The notes under the pieces: model-generated
The model's database searches: none
What the model was told of the DNA's origin: nothing
What the model saw: the letters and a program-made list of their open reading frames with translations, nothing else
Shown: positions 57,276 to 64,000 of the stretch, one piece after another
How positions within the stretch are numbered: position 1 is the stretch's first letter
Layout: the number at the start of each line of letters is the position of its first letter
Position numbers and translations under genes: made by a program
Origin: Fibrobacter sp.
Lineage (GTDB): Bacteria; Fibrobacterota; Fibrobacteria; Fibrobacterales; Fibrobacteraceae
Reading direction: 5' to 3'
DNA: 64,000 bases
NCBI GenBank assembly: GCA_024398815.1
Contig: JAKSIL010000004.1
Coordinates: 53,663-117,662, forward strand

Positions 57276-59969
57276 TTATGTATTTTCGTCCGCAGGAGTC
57301 GCGTCAGACGAATCCTGGCCGTCGCTTTTCACGACAGAGTCGTCATCCACTTCGACGCCTTCAACATGGTCAAAGGTTTCCTTGGCTTCGGCACTATCCT
57401 GCTCGATGTCCTCGACACTCGGGAGAGCGGTAGCGTCTTGCACCAAATCGCCTTCGCGCAGCGTAATCGCCTTGACGCCCTGGGCATTGCGGCCCGTGAG
57501 GCGGATGTCGGCGGCCTTGATGCGGATGACCTGGCCTTCCTTGGTGGTGATGATCAAATCGTAGTCGTCGGCAACGCTTTCCACGAACACGGCCGGGCCA
57601 ATCTTGTCGGTCACGTTCAGGTTGCGCACGCCCTTGCTACCACGACGGGTCACACGGTAAGTCCCCGGTTCAGAACGCTTGCCAAAGCCCTTTTCGGTAA
57701 TGGTCAAGATTTTGTTGCCGGCCTTGAGCCAGAGGAGGGAAATCACTTCGTCGCCTTCGGCAAGGGTAATGCCCTTCACGCCGTGAGTGCCACGGCCCAT
57801 GGAGCGGAAGCAGCTGATGGGGAACGTGACGGCCTGGCCATTGCGGGTGGCAAGCATCAGGAGGTCCTTCGCAATCGGCTGAGCGGCCAATTCGTCCGCA
57901 TCGCCTTCTTCGCTTTCTTCGGCAATCTGGGCTTCGGCAGTTTCGGCCTCGTCGGCTTCGTTGCCTTCGGCAGCCTGGCTGGCTTCAAATTCCTCGGCGC
58001 TCATGCCCACCAACTGGACCTTTACGAGTTCGTCGTCTTCGTCCAGGCTGATGGCGTTCACACCGGCCTTGCGCGGACGGCTGAACAGAGTGAGGTCCAT
58101 CTTGTTGATGACGCCCTTCTTTGTCGCGAACACGAGACAGAAGCAGCCACCGAACTTGCGCACAGGCACAATCGCCTGCACCTTTTCGCCTTCGGTGAGA
58201 GCCACAAAGTTGACAATCGGGCGACCCTTGCCGTTGCGGGTGCCTTCCGGCAGGCGGTAGACCTTGGTCCAGTAGGCACGGCCCTTGTTCGTGAACACGA
58301 GCAGGTAACTGTGGGTGCTTGCGGTAAAGATTTGTTCGACGTTGTCTTCGTCCTTGAGGCCGGCACCGATGATGCCCTTGCCACCGCGGTTCTGGGCCTT
58401 GAAGGTATCAATCGGCAAGCGGCGGATGTAGCCTTCCTTGCTGAGCGTAATCACCTGTTCTTCTTCGGCAATCAAATCTTCGTCGTCGCTATCGTCGATG
58501 GATTCGCCGATGGTGGTACGGCGTTCGTCACCGAACTTATCGACGATGGCGTCGAGCCTTTCGAGCATGATGGCAATGCGGCGTTCGCGCTTTTCCAAAA
58601 TGTCCTTCAAGTCGGCAACGGTCGCGACGAGGTTGTTGTATTCCTCTTCCAACTTTTCGAGGTTGAGGCCGGTGAGTTGGCCGAGGCGCATATCCACGAT
58701 GGCCTGGGACTGAATTTCGTCGAGTCCAAATCGTTCCTGCAAACTCTGCTTGGCGATATCGGTCGTCTTGCTCGCCTTGATAATCTGCACCACTTCGTCG
58801 ATGTTCTGCGTTGCAATGCGGAGCCCTTCGATAATGTGCAGACGGGCTTCGGCCTTTCTCAAATCGAACTGGGTTGCGCGCGTAATCACGTCAAGGCGGT
58901 GGTCGATGTACACCTGAATGAGTTCCTTGAGCGTAAGCACCTTGGGAAGGTTGTTCACAAGCGCCAGGTTGTAGATGCTGAATGTCGTCTGCAACTGGGT
59001 GTATTTGAACAAATTATTTAGAACAACTTCACCAACAGCGTCGCGGCGGAGTTCAATAACAATGCGGATATCGCGACTGGATTCGTCGCGGATATCGGTA
59101 ATGCCGTCAACGCGTTTTTCGCGGACCAGGTCGGCAATCTTCTTGCAGAGTTCCGCCTTGTTCACCATGTACGGAATTTCCGTGACGATGATGCGAGGTT
59201 TGCCCTTCGCATCCGTTTCAATTTCGGTACGGGCGCGTACACGCACGCGGCCATGGCCAGTGAGATAAGCGTCGCGGATGCCGGAGCGACCGCAGATGAT
59301 GGCGCCGGTCGGGAAATCCGGACCAGAAACATACTGGAGCAAATCTTCGCCTTCAATGTCCGGATTCATCGCCACAGCGTGAATGGCTTTCGAAATTTCG
59401 CGCAAGTTGTGCGGGGCCATGGAAGTCGCCATACCGACGGCGATACCCGTCGTTCCGTTCACGAGCATGTTCGGGAGTGCAGAAGGGAGCACCAGCGGTT
59501 CTTCCAACGACTCGTCGTAGTTGGGGCCCATGTCCACGGTGTCTTTTTCAAGGTCCTCGAGCATCAAGGCGCCCTTCGCGTCCATCTTCGCTTCGGTGTA
59601 ACGCATAGCGGCAGCACCGTCACCGTCGATAGAACCGAAGTTACCCTGGCCAAACACCAGCGGATAGCGCAGAGAGAAGTCCTGGGCCATACGCACCAAG
59701 GTTTCGTACACGGCGGAGTCGCCATGCGGATGGTACTTACCAATCACGTCACCCACGATACGCGCACTTTTGACTGTCCCCTTGTTCGGGACCACGCCCA
59801 GTTTATGCATACTGTACATCACGCGGCGATGCACGGGCTTGAAGCCGTCGCGGGCATCGGGCAAGGCACGCGCCACGATAACGCTCATGGAGTAACGGAG
59901 GTAGCAGTCCTGCATGTCCTGTTCGATCAGGCTCTTGAACTGTGTTCCTGGTACCATTTCTTCTGACAT
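57276..59969 (-). CDS. gyrA: DNA gyrase subunit A
   Basis: 897 residues. It introduces negative supercoils with GyrB. ARALPDARDGFKPVHRRVMYSM, KYHPHGDSAVYETLVRMAQ (quinolone region with Ser 85 and Glu 89, matching E. coli Ser 83 and Asp 87) and the catalytic Tyr 124 in AAMRYTEAKM are intact. The C-terminal beta-pinwheel has the GyrA box as QNRGGKGI. An acidic, low-complexity insert of about 40 residues (around 660-705, EGNEADEAETAEAQIAEESEEGD) interrupts the pinwheel. The acidic C-terminus is ordinary. GAGG and an AACCACT-type heptad run precede the ATG. Confidence 0.97.
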   Translation of the reverse strand: MSEEMVPGTQFKSLIEQDMQDCYLRYSMSVIVARALPDARDGFKPVHRRVMYSMHKLGVVPNKGTVKSARIVGDVIGKYHPHGDSAVYETLVRMAQDFSLRYPLVFGQGNFGSIDGDGAAAMRYTEAKMDAKGALMLEDLEKDTVDMGPNYDESLEEPLVLPSALPNMLVNGTTGIAVGMATSMAPHNLREISKAIHAVAMNPDIEGEDLLQYVSGPDFPTGAIICGRSGIRDAYLTGHGRVRVRARTEIETDAKGKPRIIVTEIPYMVNKAELCKKIADLVREKRVDGITDIRDESSRDIRIVIELRRDAVGEVVLNNLFKYTQLQTTFSIYNLALVNNLPKVLTLKELIQVYIDHRLDVITRATQFDLRKAEARLHIIEGLRIATQNIDEVVQIIKASKTTDIAKQSLQERFGLDEIQSQAIVDMRLGQLTGLNLEKLEEEYNNLVATVADLKDILEKRERRIAIMLERLDAIVDKFGDERRTTIGESIDDSDDEDLIAEEEQVITLSKEGYIRRLPIDTFKAQNRGGKGIIGAGLKDEDNVEQIFTASTHSYLLVFTNKGRAYWTKVYRLPEGTRNGKGRPIVNFVALTEGEKVQAIVPVRKFGGCFCLVFATKKGVINKMDLTLFSRPRKAGVNAISLDEDDELVKVQLVGMSAEEFEASQAAEGNEADEAETAEAQIAEESEEGDADELAAQPIAKDLLMLATRNGQAVTFPISCFRSMGRGTHGVKGITLAEGDEVISLLWLKAGNKILTITEKGFGKRSEPGTYRVTRRGSKGVRNLNVTDKIGPAVFVESVADDYDLIITTKEGQVIRIKAADIRLTGRNAQGVKAITLREGDLVQDATALPSVEDIEQDSAEAKETFDHVEGVEVDDDSVVKSDGQDSSDATPADENT

Positions 59970-59978
59970 TTCAACCTC

Positions 59979-60011
59979 TTAGTGGTTAGTGGTTGGTGGT
60001 TGATGATTAGG
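59979..60011 (-). repeat. AACCACT-type heptads upstream of gyrA
   Basis: Read in the gyrA direction: ATCATCA, ACCACCA, ACCACTA, ACCACTA words, i.e. the same AACCACT/AACCACC sequence, same orientation to the gene, as the array upstream of obgE, here only four to five units. It ends about ten nt before the ATG. Confidence 0.7.
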
Positions 60012-60018
60012 TTGCGCC

Positions 60019-60885
60019 CTAAGCCTCGCCACCTCCCACTAGCATTTCATTTATTACTTTCAAACTTTCCGGGTCCGTCTGGTCTATGCGGTGGGGCGTA
60101 ACGGTCGCATACCCTTGATGCAACAAGTAGTCGTCACTTTCCACCGGAGCCTCGTCCCACAATTTTTCGCCGTCCAACTGCCACAGCTCGTTGCCGTCCG
60201 CAACTTGCCTGTCGTAGTGGTCCGTAAACATTCCGAGAGCCATTGTCGTTGCACGGTAGCCCTTGAAAGCACCGCCAACAGCCTTCGGGAAATTCACGTT
60301 CCAGAACGTTCCCAAGGGAATCGATTCGAACATCCGTTCCGTCACAACGCGCTTCGCAAAATTCAGAACCTCGCCCATCAACGATTCGCCACCCAGCGAC
60401 AAGGAAAGCGCCACTGCAGGGACTCCCCACAGAGCCGCTTCACGGGCTCCAGCGACCGTACCCGAATAGAGGGACGACACCCCGGAATTTTCGCCCACGT
60501 TCACGCCGGAAAAACAGACATCAAACGTAGGCTTGCCGTGAACGTCCAACTTGGCGCAGTCAAAGCCATTCGTGCAATCCACGCCGTTTTTAGAAGTCAC
60601 AAAAGTCGTGCCGGCATAGTAACCCAAAGCGAATTTTGCAGCATCGGCAGGAGTCCCGTCCACCGAGAAAACGCGGTAACTTTCGCAAGCATCCCCGACG
60701 GCCACAGGATGTTCCTTGACCGCAAAAGCCTTGCGCACCGTAAAGGCCTGCGAAACGCCACTCTGCTCATGTTCCGGGGCAAACACGAAAACCTCCCCAA
60801 AGGGAGCCAAGGCGCCCGCCAGGGCGCGTATATTGGCGCTATTCACCCCATCGTCGTTCGTGATGAGGATGCGCGGTTTTCGCAT
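60019..60885 (-). CDS. surE: 5'/3'-nucleotidase SurE
   Basis: 288 residues from the ATG at 60885 (MRKPRILITNDDG), the start that matches family length; ATGs at 60894 and 60936 are alternatives. The metal site is ITNDDGVNSANI (Asp-Asp) with a Ser/Asn pair in FAPEHEQSGVSQ and the Asn in SGVNVGENSG. SurE dephosphorylates nucleoside monophosphates and is linked to stationary-phase survival. It probably precedes gyrA in one minus-strand unit (gap 49 nt). Confidence 0.9.
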   Translation of the reverse strand: MRKPRILITNDDGVNSANIRALAGALAPFGEVFVFAPEHEQSGVSQAFTVRKAFAVKEHPVAVGDACESYRVFSVDGTPADAAKFALGYYAGTTFVTSKNGVDCTNGFDCAKLDVHGKPTFDVCFSGVNVGENSGVSSLYSGTVAGAREAALWGVPAVALSLSLGGESLMGEVLNFAKRVVTERMFESIPLGTFWNVNFPKAVGGAFKGYRATTMALGMFTDHYDRQVADGNELWQLDGEKLWDEAPVESDDYLLHQGYATVTPHRIDQTDPESLKVINEMLVGGGEA

Positions 60886-61472
60886 ATTTTGCATTCTATC
60901 GGAAATGTAGAAATTTAGGCGAAAAACCATGGACAAGCACCGCTAAAAAGGCCAAAAATCACGTAGCAAAAAAGGAAGTTTTCGAAGTTTTAAAAAAAAG
61001 CCGCTTTTAGGCCGTTCCAACGTCTCCCAAAACACGCAAAACCACATTTTACCAGCCAAACACGACTTTTTCAATTTCCAGACAATACGAAATTAGTTTG
61101 TACATAAATATTTTTTCAAGCAGAAACAAAGCCCCTGTCGTTGGAATCAATCCACCACCCGTAAAAATTGTGCGAGGCTCTTGTTCTTCCGTGCAGCAAG
61201 TTTCAAGAGCGATGCGACGTGTTTCGGGTTCCTGAAAGCCCATCCCAAAATTTGATTTCACAACATCGCCCTATTGACAAGCGGATTTCAAGATATTAGA
61301 TTATGCACCATCTGCGAACGCAGATCTTTTTTACATAGCTTCATCCTGTAACCTGCGATTTCCCGCAGTTTGGATTGGCACCCCACGGATCGACCCCAAT
61401 CTAGGCGATTTCCGCATTATTACATCCATCTGAACCAAGGCCGTTTCAACGAGGGACGGCCCAAAGGGAAAT
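60886..61472. other. Intergenic region with a promoter-like site followed by a hairpin
   Basis: No convincing gene. TTGACA (61274-61279), 17-bp spacer, TAGATT (61297-61302) is followed immediately by ATCTGC-GAAC-GCAGAT (61310-61325) and CTTTTTT (61326-61332). The rest (60886-61270) is AT-rich with a few short frames that I do not believe are genes. Confidence 0.45.
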
Positions 61473-62438
61473 ATGAATTCTCACGACTCTTTTTGCAGGG
61501 GCGTCCTTTCGGATGTCCCGACATTTCTTGAACTGGCCCGCTTCCTCACCACGAGGGATGCGGAACTTGACGCAATCTTCAACCTGCTGGACAAAGAATC
61601 GTTCCGGCGGATTCCCGGCGACTTCAGCGACACAGAAAAAACAGGATACGCGGACCTGGTGTTTACCGCGGAAGTCCTGCCGGAGTTCCTGACGGACAAG
61701 GCGAAACCCGTAGAGGTGTGCGTCGGCTTCTTGGTGGAGCACAAGTCCGCCCGCGACGACGACGTTCTGGAGCAGTTGCGCAAGTACCACTACTACCTGA
61801 TGGAAAGCAAGCTGAAGGCCAATGCGGAAAAGGGAATCCCGTCCGTGGCGATAATCCTGTACAACGGAAAGGACAACTGGAACCCGCTAAAAAAACTGAA
61901 GGCCTACCCCAGGGAGTTGCAGAGGTACCTCCTGCCCTTCAAATGCATCTTGCTGAACGTGAAGGACATCTCCGACCAGGAACTGGACGGCTTCAACGCG
62001 CGGCTTGCCGCGTTCATTTGCGCCATGAAGTACATCTGGAATCCGGAAGGCTCCCGCGACACCTTCAGGAAGGTTTTGGAGCGAGTCCGCAACGACCTTC
62101 CGGAATCCAACGCCCTTGACTTGCTGCTCCAAATGGATGTATATTTAAAGGGATGGTTGAAAGTTAACTTCATGGAGGCCTTCAAGATGGATTTCGTCCG
62201 CCCGAATTACAAGACTGTCGGCGATGCGCTCAGGGAACAAGAAGAAGCCGCCAAGAAAGCCGCCCGCGACATCGGGCGCAAGGAAGGCGAACGCATCGGG
62301 CGCGAGGAAGGTTCCAAGCAACAAGCAGAAAATACTGCTCGCAGGATGCTTGCCAAAAACAAGCCACTAACGGAAATCGTGGAGTTCACCGGGCTTTCCG
62401 AAGAACAAGTCAAGGAACTTGCAGCTAGCAAGTCCTGA
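61473..62438 (+). CDS. Rpn/YhgA-like PD-(D/E)XK nuclease family protein
   Basis: 321 residues. The nuclease core (about 5-150) has the ERxF-like start LLDKESFRRIPGDF, then YADLVF (catalytic Asp), and VGFLVEHKSARDDDVLEQLRKYHYYLME, matching E-x-K of the PD-(D/E)XK fold as used by the Rpn (recombination-promoting nuclease) family, older name YhgA-like transposase. The C-terminal third is helical with a charged coiled-coil-like repeat (REQEEAAKKAARDIGRKEGERIGREEG) and a short DNA-binding-like end (PLTEIVEFTGLSEEQVKEL). Such genes move often and recur in many copies per genome. No inverted repeats flank it. Confidence 0.82.
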   Translation: MNSHDSFCRGVLSDVPTFLELARFLTTRDAELDAIFNLLDKESFRRIPGDFSDTEKTGYADLVFTAEVLPEFLTDKAKPVEVCVGFLVEHKSARDDDVLEQLRKYHYYLMESKLKANAEKGIPSVAIILYNGKDNWNPLKKLKAYPRELQRYLLPFKCILLNVKDISDQELDGFNARLAAFICAMKYIWNPEGSRDTFRKVLERVRNDLPESNALDLLLQMDVYLKGWLKVNFMEAFKMDFVRPNYKTVGDALREQEEAAKKAARDIGRKEGERIGREEGSKQQAENTARRMLAKNKPLTEIVEFTGLSEEQVKELAASKS

Positions 62439-62452
62439 CAAGAGCAAAATTC

Positions 62453-62490
62453 AAAAAAAATCACTCGTCACAGCGGCGAGTGATTTTTCA
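62453..62490. terminator. Bidirectional terminator after the Rpn-like gene
   Basis: AATCACTCG and CGAGTGATT arms (9 bp) with A-run before and T-run after, so it can end transcripts from both strands. Confidence 0.85.
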
Positions 62491-62521
62491 TTTTTTTGAG
62501 GCGTCCGTGGCTTACGCCATG

Positions 62522-62580
62522 CTCCACTGTTTACTAACCACTATCCACTTAATTGTGGCGCAAGCGCACTACGCTCAGGC
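62522..62580 (+). repeat. Heptad element in the convergent gap at 62.5 kb
   Basis: CTCCACT, GTTTACT, AACCACT, ATCCACT, TAATTGT in register from 62522, followed by a small palindrome GCGC-AA-GCGC. The words match the inverse of the outer left arm at 45369-45400. Confidence 0.55.
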
Positions 62581-62624
62581 TCGACCATGCCAGAATGCAA
62601 GCATTTCTGTGCAGGACTCGCCTC

Positions 62625-64000
62625 CTAGTTGTTCTGGAGGCAACGCACTGAGTAACCGTAGTACTTATTGAGGTCGCCCAGGTAGGCACCCTCGTCGTCG
62701 TAGTACAAGTTCATGTGGTAGGCGTAGTAGCTACCGTTCTCGCTAGCAGACCAGAAGAAGGCGAAGTTGCCGGCATTGCGGAAATAGCCATCGCTAAGTC
62801 TGTAGCCTGCAGGGAGCGCGGAGAAGCCGTAGGCATCCCTATCGGCAGCATCGCCCGTCTGCGAATACCAGCCGGTCTGCGACTTGAGTGCCGTACCCGC
62901 CTTACTAGAGCCTCCTACCGCTGTGAACAAGGTCTCCCATTCATCTTTGCTCGGCAAGTGCCAGCCTTCGGGGCAAACGCCGCGGACTGTTCCACTCGGG
63001 TCGCACTCGGCGCCGTATCCGCAACCCTTGCCATCGTTACTGAATGCTGCCACGGAGTCCATCGCAGCAGCCCAAGTGTACAGGCGACCATACACGGAGC
63101 AATCCCCCTCATTTGTTGTTCCGCTTTCGCCACCGCCGCACCAGCTCTGCACGTCCGGGTTCACGGAGTAGTTCAGGTTCTCGGCCATCCAGGTCTGGCA
63201 AGTCGATGTTTCGTTGTTGCAAATTTCCACGGTCTTGTAAACCTGAATGTTCTGCGCGTCGCGGGCGTCCGTCAAAAGGGCTTCCACACTGTATATATCG
63301 GAACCATCCCTCGTTACCTCGAGGCAATACTGCTTTTTCGGGTCGTACGGTCTGTCATCGCAGCTGTAGAGTTCGCCTTCCGAGCAGAACGACTTCAACG
63401 GGTCGTACGGTTTTGTGCCGCACACGGCCTTGTAGAGAATCGTCGTTGTCATGGCAGAACCTTTGCCGCAAGAAACTGTCACCTTGCCGTCGCCTTCGTC
63501 GTCGAGCGTGCAGCCCACACCGTCTTCGCCGTTCGTAATCGTACCGACCGTCTGACCGTCGCAGACGAGGTCAAAGCCGCCGTCCTGGTTCACGGTCGCA
63601 GTGCAACTCGTGCCGTTGTTGCCATTTTGGCCATCCTTGCCGTTCCAAATCGTATCGATGACCGTTTCGCCGCAAGTCACTTCAAGGCCTTCGAGGCCCG
63701 ACTTGTTCTTCACGGACTTCGCAGTGCAACTCGTGCCATTGTCGCCGTCTTCACCATCTTTGCCGTCCCTGCCGTTCCAAATCGTATCAACGACTGTTTC
63801 GCCGCAAGTCACCTCAAGGCCTTCGAGGCCCGACTTGTTCTTCACGGACTTCGCAGTGCAACTCGTGCCATTGTCGCCGTCTTCACCATCTTTGCCGTCC
63901 CTGCCGTTCCAAATCGTATCAACGACTGTTTCGCCGCAAGTCACCTCAAGGCCTTCGAGGCCCGACTTGTTCTTCACGGACTTCGCAGTGCAACTCGTGC
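62625..64000 (-). CDS. Collagen-like repeat protein with Fibrobacter major paralogous domain (5' end beyond window)
   Basis: Open to the right edge, so the N-terminus is missing; the first ATG-like codon in view is GTG at 63977 and is not a start. The visible part begins with at least three 44-residue repeats (SGLEGLEVTCGETVVDT...NGRDGKDGEDGDNGTSC), in which G-x-x triplets (GRDGKDGEDGDNG) resemble collagen. A Cys-rich link follows (CDDRPYDPKKQYC). The C-terminal 210 residues carry the Fibrobacter major paralogous domain: CQTWMAENLNY, GRLYTWAAAM, CPEGWHLPSKDEWE, FSALPAGYR, and FFWSASE...SVRCLQN. Cysteines are frequent and may form disulfides. Proteins with this domain are surface-exposed or secreted; a C-type-lectin-like fold is likely, ligand unknown. 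Confidence 0.85.
   Translation of the reverse strand, partial: TSCTAKSVKNKSGLEGLEVTCGETVVDTIWNGRDGKDGEDGDNGTSCTAKSVKNKSGLEGLEVTCGETVVDTIWNGRDGKDGEDGDNGTSCTAKSVKNKSGLEGLEVTCGETVIDTIWNGKDGQNGNNGTSCTATVNQDGGFDLVCDGQTVGTITNGEDGVGCTLDDEGDGKVTVSCGKGSAMTTTILYKAVCGTKPYDPLKSFCSEGELYSCDDRPYDPKKQYCLEVTRDGSDIYSVEALLTDARDAQNIQVYKTVEICNNETSTCQTWMAENLNYSVNPDVQSWCGGGESGTTNEGDCSVYGRLYTWAAAMDSVAAFSNDGKGCGYGAECDPSGTVRGVCPEGWHLPSKDEWETLFTAVGGSSKAGTALKSQTGWYSQTGDAADRDAYGFSALPAGYRLSDGYFRNAGNFAFFWSASENGSYYAYHMNLYYDDEGAYLGDLNKYYGYSVRCLQNN
63593..64000 (-). repeat. 132-bp coding tandem repeats
   Basis: TTCACGGACTTCGCAGTGCA recurs at about 63710, 63842 and 63974, giving a 132-bp (44-codon) unit. The two units nearest the right edge are almost identical, the innermost more diverged. 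The array continues past the window. Confidence 0.88.

Noticed and set aside
61049..61261. A 70-codon minus-strand frame between surE and the Rpn-like gene
   Set aside because: No ribosome site, no conserved motif, and composition like the intergenic DNA around it.
61473..62438. Insertion sequence around the YhgA-like gene
   Set aside because: No terminal inverted repeats or target-site duplication were seen; the family is now regarded as nucleases rather than classical transposases.

Overview
The window looks like a piece of a Fibrobacter chromosome (phylum Fibrobacterota, plant-fibre-degrading gut bacteria). The evidence is a copy of the Fibrobacter major paralogous domain at the right edge, a cluster of secreted plant-cell-wall hydrolases (GH43+CBM6, GH5+two CBM11-like modules, PL1 pectate lyase, GH11, GH11+CBM6) that share a FD-x-x-G...Y-x-x-K type C-terminal tail, and moderate GC content. 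No insertion sequence, prophage or CRISPR array is visible.

Layout. 1-16226 (minus): three consecutive giant paralogous secreted proteins with one N-terminal module, cadherin-like repeats and, in the two complete ones, one C-terminal module; the first runs off the left edge. 16694-25811: mostly housekeeping genes (histidine phosphatase, pncC/cinA, recA, a BamE-like lipoprotein, tpiA, secG, murD) with two identical tRNA-Leu(GAG) genes and a triplet of 38-nt hairpins. 26172-35918: GH43, GH5 and PL1 enzymes, split by tgt and a radical SAM gene. 36332-38461: groES-groEL behind a near-perfect sigma-54 -24/-12 promoter. 38568-39418: an XRE regulator and a tRNA-Arg(ACG) whose 3' end plus terminator is repeated. 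39531-48573: cell wall, RNA modification and arginine genes (PBP1A-type synthase, rlmN, methyltransferase, ychJ-like, argC, obgE, HU-family, smpB, amidase). 48756-53811: yebC family, a secreted protein, phosphohexomutase, dapA and a protein with a 14-cysteine metallothionein-like block. 53944-57100: two adjacent GH11 xylanases. 57276-60885: gyrA and surE. 61473-62438: an Rpn/YhgA-like nuclease. 62625-64000: a collagen-like repeat protein with the Fibrobacter domain, open at the right edge.

The most unusual signal is intergenic. At least nine gaps carry tandem degenerate 7-nt repeats, usually in register and often arranged as arms of nested palindromes around a small GC-rich hairpin. The heptad words differ from site to site (AACCACT, ACCTGAT, CCTCGAG, AATTATG types) but the period of 7 and the layout are constant. 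They lie directly upstream of obgE, gyrA, groEL, tgt, the ychJ-like gene, the cysteine-rich gene and the histidine phosphatase gene, and in two convergent gaps. I do not recognise them as a described family.

Two partial genes (left and right edges) are open at the window border. Functions come from motifs read by eye; no database search was possible.
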